This document shows, in pieces, positions 1-5,895 of a stretch of 5,913 nucleotides of DNA. The translations under genes and the position numbers were made by a program. The stretch lies in assembly GCA_903924715.1 (NCBI GenBank), contig CAIYCP010000043.1, positions 1-5,913 of the forward strand, written 5' to 3'. How positions within the stretch are numbered: position 1 is the stretch's first letter; every line of letters begins with the position of its first letter. The notes beneath the pieces were generated by a model. The model saw only the letters and a program-made list of their open reading frames with translations, was not told where the DNA came from and did not search any database. Source of the stretch: an uncultured beta proteobacterium (GTDB lineage: Bacteria; Pseudomonadota; Gammaproteobacteria; Burkholderiales; Burkholderiaceae_B).

Positions 1-1
1 A

Positions 2-337
2 ATCGCAGACGGCAAGTTCAGAGTGCTGGCCGTGGGCGCCCCACAAAGACTTGAAAATTATCCCAACGTCAAAACCTTTGCCGAGCTCGGTTACCCCGAA
101 GCCAACATGACTTCATTTTTTGGCTTCTTTGCGCCCGCGCGCACGCCACCCGAGATCATTGCAAAACTTAACACTGAAATTAACCGGGCACTCAACGACC
201 CCGAGATTGCAGAAAAAATCCGCAGACTAGAAAACCTCGTCGTCACAGGCGCACCAGAATACTTTGGCGACATGATTCAAAAAGAATATGCGTCAAATGC
301 CGTGATCGTCAAAGAAGCGAATATCAAGGCAGAGTGA
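2..337 (+). CDS. Bug/TctC-family tripartite tricarboxylate transporter substrate-binding protein, C-terminal part (5' truncated by window edge)
   Basis: This is the last 111 codons of a periplasmic solute receptor; the reading frame is open from position 2 with no start codon, so the gene begins outside the window. The family (Bug, TctC-like) binds small carboxylates or related compounds in the periplasm, some members delivering them to TctAB-type membrane permeases and many being orphans. Visible family signatures, in order, are DGKFRVLAVGAPQR (the usual 'GklRvLAv...R' strand), YPNVKTFAELGYPEA (the 'P.vpT..E.Gyp' segment), FFGFFAPARTPPEIIAKLN (the 'g.faPa.TP..iv..Ln' segment), then helices through NDPEIAEKIRRL and the usual ending E...NAVIVKEANIKAE. 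The ligand-contacting N-terminal half and the signal peptide are not in view. No TctA or TctB gene follows; the next genes are convergent. Family assignment is secure; the ligand is unknown. Confidence 0.88.
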   Translation: MADGKFRVLAVGAPQRLENYPNVKTFAELGYPEANMTSFFGFFAPARTPPEIIAKLNTEINRALNDPEIAEKIRRLENLVVTGAPEYFGDMIQKEYASNAVIVKEANIKAE

Positions 338-340
338 TTT

Positions 341-360
341 GTGGGCGACGCCTCGCCCAC
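341..360. terminator. Perfect 8-bp stem hairpin between convergent genes, probable bidirectional terminator
   Basis: GTGGGCGA (341-348) and TCGCCCAC (353-360) are exact reverse complements around a four-base CGCC loop. The hairpin lies 3 nt after the receptor stop codon and 18 nt from the stop of the convergent M20 gene, the position expected of a shared terminator. Neither strand shows a clean U-tract after the stem: the plus strand continues CTGTTATCC and the minus strand AAATCACTC. It is therefore an imperfect intrinsic terminator, or a structure that protects the mRNA 3' end. Confidence 0.6.
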
Positions 361-378
361 CTGTTATCCGCTTAAGGC

Positions 379-1782
379 TTAACGAGCCCGGGCAATCTGC
401 GCACCCTCATCACCAAGATCCCAAAACAAGCCCGCCATTAACTGCAGCGACTCGCGCGCGACTGAGCCCAGCATGTGTTCGTTTGGGGCGTGTTGCGAAC
501 AGGCTGCGTACGAGTGCGGCACCCATACGGTCGGCAAACCCAAGATCTTAGAGAACGCGTCGTTCGGCAAAGTGCCGCCCAAATTTGGCAAGACGTCGAC
601 TGTTTTACCCGTGCTGCGCGTAATCGATGCCGCCGCCATTTTGACCCAAGGATTATCGGGATCCAAGCGCGTTGCTTCCGCGGCCTCACCACGACTCGCC
701 ACGGCCTGAACATCCGTAAAACCGTGTGCATCAAGGTGGTCTCGAATATGCTTTAGAAAATTCTCGTTATCGCTACCCACGACATAACGCAACTGACAAA
801 ACGCAATGGCGTAACCGGGAATCGCGTTCACTGGCGCCTCTGGATTGCCTGTTTTAAAAGCAAGGGTTTCAAAAGTGTTCCAGGCAAACACACGCTCGGC
901 CTGCGTCAGACCAGGTTCAGCCCAGTCAGGATCGACCTCGGGATCATTGGGCCCACCACCTACCTCAATATTGGCGAGTGCCCGCTTCACGTTTTCAGGC
1001 AACGAACTCGGTAATAGTTTAGGGACCAGAATGCGCCCTTTCGCGTCGACCATCGAGGCAATCGCATGCGCCAGACGAATACCAGGGTTACGCAGCAAGC
1101 CACCCCAATTACCAGAGTGATGCGCACCTTGGCGCAGATTTAATTTCAATTCAAAGTTAAACGCGCCACGCGAACCTAAAAATAACGTCGGGCGCGAGGC
1201 GGATACCCGAGGGCCATCCGAAGCCAAAAACAAATCCGCCTTTAACAAGTCACCATATTGTTCGCACACTTCGCGCAAACCCGGCGAACCCATTTCTTCG
1301 CCCATCTCGATTAAGAGTTTGATGTTGTAGCCTAAGCGCCCTGCGCGTGCACTGATCACTTGTTCTAGTGCCGCGAGATTAATCGTGTGCTGACCTTTGT
1401 TATCCGCCGTACCTCGGCCATACCAACGATCACCTTGAATATTCAAGGCCCACGGGGCCAAGCCCTCATTCCACTGCGGTGCATAGCCACGCACCACATC
1501 ACCATGACCATAGCTCAGCACAGTGAAATCAGCCCCGTGCTCAAGCCGCTCTGCCACTAAAAATGGGCCGCGATCGTCAATTGGATTCGGTATGATTTTG
1601 CAGGTAAAGCCCATTGTCTTTAAGTAGGGCGTGAGCTCTTGTGTGAGGTATGACGTGAGAATCTCGACCTTACCCGGCTCTTGACTCTCTGTGGCCATCG
1701 CGACACGGCGTGCGAGCGTAGCTTGAAAATGGCCTTGATCAAAATAGGCAGTGGCGAGATCGATGGATTGTTGACGGCTCAT
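379..1782 (-). CDS. M20 family metallopeptidase (ArgE/DapE/carboxypeptidase-like amidohydrolase)
   Basis: The 467-residue protein is a two-zinc hydrolase of peptidase family M20, cytosolic since no signal peptide is visible. Members remove acyl groups or split dipeptides and carboxy-terminal amino acids. All expected active-site elements are present. These are SYGHGDVV with His93 (metal) and Asp95, GRGTADNKG with bridging Asp127, EMGEEMGSPG with Glu162 (general base) and Glu163 (metal), ASDGPR with Asp189 (metal), and NEH with His436 (metal). GGTLPND at 402-408 matches the substrate-binding Gly-Gly-Thr turn. The inserted lid/dimerisation domain spans roughly 206-350 and carries HHSGNWGG (His221/His222), typical of dimeric M20 enzymes. 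Length is normal and the gene is intact. The ATG has only a weak upstream GTGAG. It lies 67 nt downstream of the 180-residue gene on the same strand and could be co-transcribed with it; the gap is AT-rich and could instead hold its own promoter. Substrate cannot be read from sequence. Confidence 0.93.
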   Translation of the reverse strand: MSRQQSIDLATAYFDQGHFQATLARRVAMATESQEPGKVEILTSYLTQELTPYLKTMGFTCKIIPNPIDDRGPFLVAERLEHGADFTVLSYGHGDVVRGYAPQWNEGLAPWALNIQGDRWYGRGTADNKGQHTINLAALEQVISARAGRLGYNIKLLIEMGEEMGSPGLREVCEQYGDLLKADLFLASDGPRVSASRPTLFLGSRGAFNFELKLNLRQGAHHSGNWGGLLRNPGIRLAHAIASMVDAKGRILVPKLLPSSLPENVKRALANIEVGGGPNDPEVDPDWAEPGLTQAERVFAWNTFETLAFKTGNPEAPVNAIPGYAIAFCQLRYVVGSDNENFLKHIRDHLDAHGFTDVQAVASRGEAAEATRLDPDNPWVKMAAASITRSTGKTVDVLPNLGGTLPNDAFSKILGLPTVWVPHSYAACSQHAPNEHMLGSVARESLQLMAGLFWDLGDEGAQIARAR

Positions 1783-1849
1783 AGGGGGCTCACGTAAATT
1801 TTATTCAGTGTAAAGATATTAGAAGTGCCCAGTGAAGGGTGATGAATGT

Positions 1850-2392
1850 TTAATGATAGGTCACAGAACCTTGATTCGGCATTAAATCCCTTAACGCCTG
1901 TTCGCTCGTCTCGCGCTGACCAATCGCCGTCACGTCAAACCACTGCGCACGACGCGATAGCTCAGTCAAGAGTTGAGAAACACCCAAACCCAAGTGCGCC
2001 GATAAGTTCAGATTGACAGGCTGTAAGGGCTCAATCAAAAAAGTAAAGGTCAAACCGGTATCCGTTTGCTGGCAAGCCGCATTGTTGACCAAGATCGCAG
2101 CATGACCAACGTTCAATAGATTGCCCTCTGGCGCACGCTCTTCAAAAGGCGTTGTGTCTTGACCAATTTGTCCCAGCGCTGCGGGCGGCTCATTTGCAAC
2201 GACCTCAGGATGCGGGGCGCTCGCAGCAGCAGGCGAAATGCGCTGCAACAAAACCGAAAGACTATCGAGCATAAAGCGCACAATCCGTCGTGTGAGCACT
2301 AACGTCAAGTGTTGCTCAACCCCCATATTGATCCGCAAAACCATCCGGTCCTCAATATCGATATAGTTGAGCTGAATTTGAGAGATTTCCAT
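1850..2392 (-). CDS. Uncharacterised 180-residue protein
   Basis: I cannot name a function. The N-terminal block (residues 1-50) looks structured and conserved-like: a short strand (SQIQLNYIDI), an EDRMVLRI segment at 14-21 and LVLTRRIVRFMLDSL at 31-45, amphipathic and probably helical. My recollection is that unnamed proteobacterial proteins share the pattern 'EDR.lLR ... LTRR', but I cannot verify this. Residues 52-75 are rich in Ala and Pro, like a flexible linker. The C-terminal part (about 90-155) has alternating hydrophobic residues (TFTFLIEPLQPVNLNLSAHL) suggesting beta strands, then a helix (SQLLTELSRRAQWF). There is no signal peptide, membrane span or metal-site motif. Coding is supported by a long open frame with no competing gene, and by its position divergent from the MFS gene and upstream of the M20 gene. 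The ATG at 2392 is preceded only by a weak GAG. A minor role as an accessory or regulatory protein is possible but unproven. Confidence 0.75.
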   Translation of the reverse strand: MEISQIQLNYIDIEDRMVLRINMGVEQHLTLVLTRRIVRFMLDSLSVLLQRISPAAASAPHPEVVANEPPAALGQIGQDTTPFEERAPEGNLLNVGHAAILVNNAACQQTDTGLTFTFLIEPLQPVNLNLSAHLGLGVSQLLTELSRRAQWFDVTAIGQRETSEQALRDLMPNQGSVTYH

Positions 2393-2453
2393 AGGCTCGA
2401 TTTAGAAAAAACACGACAACACCCTAAAGCAGGCCCCAGGCGACAAACGCTCG

Positions 2454-2467
2454 AACCAAACTTGGTT
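2454..2467. promoter_or_regulatory. Perfect dyad AACCAA-AC-TTGGTT, candidate operator
   Basis: AACCAA (2454-2459) and TTGGTT (2462-2467) are exact reverse complements around a two-base centre, directly abutting the AT-rich TAATAATAG block that could act as a -10 box. Placement in a divergent intergenic region is typical of a binding site for a dimeric regulator. No regulator gene is encoded in the window, so the protein partner is unknown; a 6-bp half-site can also arise by chance. Confidence 0.35.
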
Positions 2468-2521
2468 AATAATAGCCTGCGCGGCCAACTGACTGGACTA
2501 GAACTCAAACGAACGACCGTG

Positions 2522-2550
2522 TTGGCTGCCTATCCGTTTAACCTTTAAAC
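2522..2550 (+). promoter_or_regulatory. Possible promoter placed next to the MFS start codon, overlapped by inverted repeat GTTTAA-CCT-TTAAAC
   Basis: TTGGCT (2522-2527; 4 of 6 match to TTGACA) is followed after 16 nt by TTTAAA (2544-2549; 4 of 6 match to TATAAT). Transcription would then begin around 2556-2560, essentially at the ATG at 2560. The -10 element lies inside the perfect inverted repeat GTTTAA (2536-2541) and TTAAAC (2545-2550), which could be an operator. Both hexamers are only moderate matches, so the call is tentative. Confidence 0.3.
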
Positions 2551-2559
2551 CCTTGCCAG

Positions 2560-3750
2560 ATGACCAACAGCGTCTACCGAATCGTCACTGTAGTGGGTGC
2601 CGCCCAAATTATTTCGCATGCGGGCGCCTATTATTTGGCCGCAGTAATCGCGATCCCCGCGAGCATTGAACTTGCGATTTCAAGTGCGACGGTATACGCC
2701 GGCCTGTCTCTCGCCCTGGCCGTCTCAGGGATTGCGGGCCCCACGGCCGGGAAACTCGTGGATCGCTTTGGCGGGCGACCCGTGCTGATTGCCTCTAACT
2801 TATTGCTAGCAGCCGGGCTTTCGCTGCTGGCGCTTGCTCAAGGACTGGGCCTGCTTTTACTGGCTTACGCGGTATTGGGGCTAGGCATGGCGACCGGCAT
2901 GTTCGAAGTCGCCTTTGCCGCGGTCGTCCGAATATTCGGTAAAAAATCACACAACGTACTCGTTGGGGTCACGATGGTCGCAGGCTTTGCCAGCGTGGCA
3001 GGGTGGACCATCTCGGTGTTTGTCGAAGCGCGCTACGGTTGGCGTGGAGCCTGTTGGTTTTGGGCCGCCATGAACGTGTTGGTCGCACTTCCCTTAAATA
3101 CCTTGATTCCCCGCGCCTCTGACAGCACCGACGCGACAACACCTACCGAGGCAAAGAATCAAGCCGCAGAGGTCGGTGCGGTACCAGATGACGCTAAGCG
3201 TGAAAAATACATCACCGTACTGCTGGCCTTTGTTTTTGCTTCAAGCGGCTTTATCAGCATGGGCATGATGTCTCATCTGCCGCGTTTGTTAGAAGGGGTT
3301 GGCGTACCGCTTGTCGTCGCCTTTTCGATTGGCGCGCTTGTGGGCCCTGCTCAGATTTCAGGCCGCATCCTCGACTTCACCTTTTTAAGACGGCTACACC
3401 CCTTAATCGGCACCCGCATTGCAGCACTCGCTCACCCGCTAGGTATCGCTGCACTGGTCGTTTTAGGCGCCCCCTTTGCCGCGCTCTTTGTCATTTTGCA
3501 TGGCTTGGGCAACGGCATTCTGATCATCGCCAGAGGAACCCTACCCTTGGCCCTATTTGGTCCCCAGGGCTTTGGACGCCGTCAAGGTTGGCTCACCATG
3601 CCCGCCAAATTCGCACAGGCCATCGCACCCTTCGCGTTTGGTTTAGCGTTAACGCAATGGGGCACTGGCGTACTGTGGCTCACCTTCGGACTCGCCCTGT
3701 GCAGCTTTGCGGCGCTTTGCTTGATCGCGAGCAAACCACACAATTCTTAG
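2560..3750 (+). CDS. Major facilitator superfamily (MFS) transporter, 12 transmembrane helices
   Basis: This 396-residue inner-membrane protein is a secondary carrier. Hydrophobic segments fall at about 5-33, 42-62, 75-93, 97-120, 131-155, 163-183, then 217-240, 250-268, 283-302, 305-325, 345-366 and 370-390. This gives two six-helix halves joined by a hydrophilic loop (about 185-215). Loop 2-3 carries the MFS signature GKLVDRFGGR at 64-73, and GWRGACWFWA (160-169) precedes helix 6. The equivalent loop of the second half reads GPAQISGRILD (262-272). Length is normal for the superfamily and the gene is intact. The frame has a stop at 2539-2541 and no start codon between it and the ATG at 2560, so that start is well supported, yet no Shine-Dalgarno sequence precedes it (AACCCTTGCCAG). 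Substrate and direction are unknown. Its position 91 nt ahead of an acyl-CoA synthetase pair fits organic-acid transport, but an exporter role is equally possible. Confidence 0.9.
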   Translation: MTNSVYRIVTVVGAAQIISHAGAYYLAAVIAIPASIELAISSATVYAGLSLALAVSGIAGPTAGKLVDRFGGRPVLIASNLLLAAGLSLLALAQGLGLLLLAYAVLGLGMATGMFEVAFAAVVRIFGKKSHNVLVGVTMVAGFASVAGWTISVFVEARYGWRGACWFWAAMNVLVALPLNTLIPRASDSTDATTPTEAKNQAAEVGAVPDDAKREKYITVLLAFVFASSGFISMGMMSHLPRLLEGVGVPLVVAFSIGALVGPAQISGRILDFTFLRRLHPLIGTRIAALAHPLGIAALVVLGAPFAALFVILHGLGNGILIIARGTLPLALFGPQGFGRRQGWLTMPAKFAQAIAPFAFGLALTQWGTGVLWLTFGLALCSFAALCLIASKPHNS

Positions 3751-3751
3751 C

Positions 3752-3802
3752 CAAACATTCGTTGCGTTTGAACCAATTACATAAATTGGGCACACTAGGC
3801 CC
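3752..3802. other. Cluster of three short inverted repeats in the MFS to ligase gap
   Basis: The 91-nt gap contains CAAAC/GTTTG (3752-3756 with 3766-3770), CCAATT/AATTGG (3773-3778 with 3784-3789, loop ACATA) and GGGC/GCCC (3788-3791 with 3799-3802). The last two share two bases and so cannot both form. No U-tract follows, so a strong intrinsic terminator is not supported. The cluster may be a weak terminator or processing site, or may be incidental. No convincing promoter was found in the gap. Confidence 0.3.
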
Positions 3803-3824
3803 TTAGCAAATAGAACGCCTCACC

Positions 3825-3830
3825 AGGAGA
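3825..3830 (+). promoter_or_regulatory. Shine-Dalgarno sequence AGGAGA of the ligase beta-subunit gene
   Basis: AGGAGA ends 11 nt before the ATG at 3842 and 14 nt before a second in-frame ATG at 3845. The spacing favours the first ATG. It is the only clear ribosome binding site upstream of a gene start in the window, which suggests the ligase unit is the best translated. Confidence 0.65.
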
Positions 3831-3841
3831 CCGCAGCCACC

Positions 3842-4981
3842 ATGATGCTGCTTGAACACGATGCCAAGGTTTTACTGGCGCAATTTGGTATTTCAATCCC
3901 GGATGGCGTGCTCGCCAATCGCTCGACTCACCCAACGGTGAGCTACCCATGCTTTGTCAAAGTACAAATCCCCGTTGGCGGGCGTGGCAAAGCAGGCGGC
4001 ATCGTTAAAGCCAACAATGCGCCCGAGCTTAAACAGGCGTTGCACAAATTGGTGGGGGCAACGGTGCGCGGCCACCGGGTACACGAATGCCGGATCGAAC
4101 AACCAGCCTCTGGGCAAGAGTGTTATGTCAGCCTGATGCTTGATCCATCCTCGGGCAAAGTCATTATTTTGATGTCAGCACAGGGTGGTATCGAGATTGA
4201 GCAACATTCTGCCGCTGGTGCCATGCTGCAGCAGCAAGCTAACTTTGAAATAAGCGCAGTGAAGCTTGCCGCTCAACAATTGGCTCAACAACTTCCGGCC
4301 TTTGCGCAAGCGGCGCTTACACAGGCGGCCCATCAACTTTGTGATGCACTGTTTAAACTCGAACTCACCTTGGCTGAGATCAACCCACTGTTCGTGCAAC
4401 CTGACGGCGGCTGGATCGCGGGTGATGCCAAGCTAGTCGCAGACGACAATGCCATCGAACGTCAACCACTATTACTCGCCCGATTAAAAGAGCGCGGTCA
4501 CGCCTACCCTGAGGCTTCTCTTAAAATCGATCATGGTTTTGATTTTGTGCGGCTCGACGAAGATGGCGATGTCGGTATGCTCACGACTGGCGCGGGCTTG
4601 AGTATGCAACTGGTCGACGAGCTCACCCGCCGTGGCTGCAAACCTTTTAATTTTGTGGATATTCGCACAGGGCAATTTCGTGGCGAGCCTACACGCTTGA
4701 TTCAAGTGCTTCGCTGGATTGGTGAAGGCAAAAATGTCAAAGTCATTTTGATGAACTTCTTTGCAGGGGTTACCGACTTGGCAGAGCTTTCACGCTTGAT
4801 CTTAATTGCGCTCGAACAAACACAAGATATCAAAATTCCGATTGTGATTCGCTTAATTGGCAATGGCCTTGAGGCCGCGATTCAAACCCTGACAAACGCC
4901 AACGCCTCATTGGTGGTTGAAACTGATTTAGAGAAAGCGGTCGATCAAGTCGTCGCACTCGCAACGGGGCAAGCAGCATGA
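3842..4981 (+). CDS. SucC-like acid-CoA ligase (ADP/GDP-forming), beta subunit with ATP-grasp domain
   Basis: The 379-residue protein aligns along its length with the beta subunit of succinyl-CoA synthetase (E. coli SucC, 388 residues), which binds nucleotide and helps form the acyl-phosphate/acyl-CoA. The N-terminus LLEHDAKVLLAQFGISIPDG matches the family opening. VGGRGKAGG (45-53) is the nucleotide-binding segment, and QGGIEIE (114-120) matches the usual EGGVEIE. EINPL (179-183, with Asn181) and GDAK (Asp195) supply the metal ligands. The region between the first strand and GGRGKAGG is about six residues shorter than in E. coli. The C-terminal half departs from the family where the substrate and phosphate meet. 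NGAGLA reads TGAGLS (Thr249), the GGGA helix start reads RTGQ (275-278), and IFGGI reads FFAGV (306-310). I therefore infer a paralogue acting on an acid other than succinate. It overlaps the alpha gene by ATGA, so the two are translationally coupled. Malate-CoA ligase is one alternative. Confidence 0.87.
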   Translation: MMLLEHDAKVLLAQFGISIPDGVLANRSTHPTVSYPCFVKVQIPVGGRGKAGGIVKANNAPELKQALHKLVGATVRGHRVHECRIEQPASGQECYVSLMLDPSSGKVIILMSAQGGIEIEQHSAAGAMLQQQANFEISAVKLAAQQLAQQLPAFAQAALTQAAHQLCDALFKLELTLAEINPLFVQPDGGWIAGDAKLVADDNAIERQPLLLARLKERGHAYPEASLKIDHGFDFVRLDEDGDVGMLTTGAGLSMQLVDELTRRGCKPFNFVDIRTGQFRGEPTRLIQVLRWIGEGKNVKVILMNFFAGVTDLAELSRLILIALEQTQDIKIPIVIRLIGNGLEAAIQTLTNANASLVVETDLEKAVDQVVALATGQAA

Positions 4982-5895
4982 CAACTCACCTCTTCCCCAA
5001 CGATCCTTTAACACTTTTATTTGATCCAACAGCCGCCTTGCCCACCATTGTGCAAGGCATTACTGGTCGCATGGGTCGCAAGCACGCTGCCTTGATGCGC
5101 GCCTATGGCACCGATATCGTCGGTGGCACCGCCCCCGCCGGCAGCAAGTCGGCTGATCTGAAAGAGGTAGACGGTGCGCCTGTGTTTCGGTCATGTGCTG
5201 AGGCCGTCAAGGCAACCGGTGCCGTGGCTAGCGTGGCGATGGTGCCTCCCTTTGAAGTGTTGGCAGCCATTTCTGAAGCCGTTGCTGGCGGCATCAAGCT
5301 GATTGTGACCGTCACTGAGGGCATGCCCGTGGCTGACGCGATACGGGCTCGCTCGCTGGTGCAAGCTGCCGGCGCACGCTGGGTGGGCGCCTCGACCCCA
5401 GGCGTCGCTGTGCCGGGTCGCACCAAGCTTGGTTTTATCCCTTCAGTCTCTTTGCACCCAGGCTCGGTAGGCGTCATCGCCAAAAGCGGCACCCTGTCGT
5501 ACGAAACCAATCACCGGTTGGTGGATTGCGGCCTCGGGCAAAGCGTTTGGATCGGTGTAGGTGGCGACGCTTGTAAGGGCACGCGGTTTGCTGAAGTGTT
5601 GCCCTTTTTTAATGCAGACCCGCGCACCAAGCAAATTGTTTTAGTGGGCGAAATTGGCGGCTCTGAAGAAGAAGAGTTCGCACAGGCCTTAATCGATACC
5701 CAATGCACAAAGCCCACGTTCGCGGTGATTGCCGGGCATGGCGCGCGCGAGGGCGTGGTGATGGGACATGCGGGCGCAGTGGTGCATGGCAATACGGGTA
5801 CCTTTGACGCAAAAAAACGTGCGCTCGAAGGCGCGGGGGCACGCGTTTTTGCCAGCGTCGACGACTTGATCAAAGCGATGCTCGCCGCGCATTAA
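4978..5895 (+). CDS. SucD-like acid-CoA ligase (ADP/GDP-forming), alpha subunit with CoA-binding and phosphohistidine domains
   Basis: The 305-residue protein matches the alpha subunit of succinyl-CoA synthetase (E. coli SucD, about 289 residues), which binds CoA and carries the transiently phosphorylated histidine. GITGRMG (27-33) is the Rossmann-type CoA-binding loop and IVTVTEGMP (109-117) the following conserved core. AKSGTLSYE (168-176) starts the phosphate-facing helix, EIGGSEEEE (225-233) is typical, and MGHAGA (262-267) holds the catalytic His264. It has about 11 extra N-terminal residues compared with E. coli, and no better start lies downstream. The normally conserved GPNCPG reads GASTPG (137-142), so the cysteine next to the CoA thiol becomes Thr140. 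The PGKGG CoA-contact segment and the APKGKR stretch before MGHAG are not conserved (PAGSKSAD and AREGVV). The catalytic core suggests an active enzyme with changed specificity. The start overlaps the beta stop by ATGA with no strong ribosome binding site, consistent with coupled 1:1 synthesis. Confidence 0.88.
   Translation: MTTHLFPNDPLTLLFDPTAALPTIVQGITGRMGRKHAALMRAYGTDIVGGTAPAGSKSADLKEVDGAPVFRSCAEAVKATGAVASVAMVPPFEVLAAISEAVAGGIKLIVTVTEGMPVADAIRARSLVQAAGARWVGASTPGVAVPGRTKLGFIPSVSLHPGSVGVIAKSGTLSYETNHRLVDCGLGQSVWIGVGGDACKGTRFAEVLPFFNADPRTKQIVLVGEIGGSEEEEFAQALIDTQCTKPTFAVIAGHGAREGVVMGHAGAVVHGNTGTFDAKKRALEGAGARVFASVDDLIKAMLAAH

Larger units (their letters stand above)
2393..2559. promoter_or_regulatory. 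Divergent intergenic region between the 180-residue gene and the MFS gene
   Basis: These 167 nt separate two divergently transcribed genes and must hold control signals for at least the plus-strand gene. An AT-rich block at 2466-2475 (TTAATAATAG) offers a one-mismatch -10 box on either strand (AATAAT on plus at 2468-2473, TATTAT on minus at 2474-2469), but neither has a good -35 at 16-18 nt. Two perfect inverted repeats (2454-2467 and 2536-2550) are listed separately. A distant pair GCCAAC (2484-2489) and GTTGGC (2521-2526) is also complementary. No convincing gene lies in the stretch. Confidence 0.5.

Noticed and set aside
845..1120. A 91-codon plus-strand open frame inside the M20 peptidase gene
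   Set aside because: It lies wholly within a conserved minus-strand enzyme with intact catalytic residues and has no recognisable product.
1783..1849. Promoter for the M20 gene in the 67-nt gap (TTCACT, 18 nt, TACACT on the minus strand)
   Set aside because: Both hexamers match consensus at only four of six positions, and the gap is short enough for simple co-transcription with the upstream gene.
2309..2548. A 79-codon plus-strand open frame ending 11 nt before the MFS start
   Set aside because: It begins inside the 180-residue gene on the opposite strand, has no ribosome binding site, and its product shows no domain-like pattern; treated as a chance frame over the divergent intergenic region.
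3588..3806. A 72-codon plus-strand open frame crossing the end of the MFS gene into the gap
   Set aside because: It is an out-of-frame shadow of the MFS coding sequence with no start signal; the composition (His, Arg and Trp rich) is typical of a shifted frame.
5103..5873. Long antisense open frames (135 and 120 codons) opposite the alpha-subunit gene
   Set aside because: They mirror the codon structure of the well-supported alpha-subunit gene on the plus strand and have low-complexity Ala/Pro/Thr content; no independent coding evidence.
3842..5895. Housekeeping TCA-cycle sucCD
   Set aside because: Overall homology is clear, but GPNCPG, GGGA, NGAGLA and FGGI are all altered, and no 2-oxoglutarate dehydrogenase or other TCA genes flank the pair in view; a specialised paralogue is more likely.
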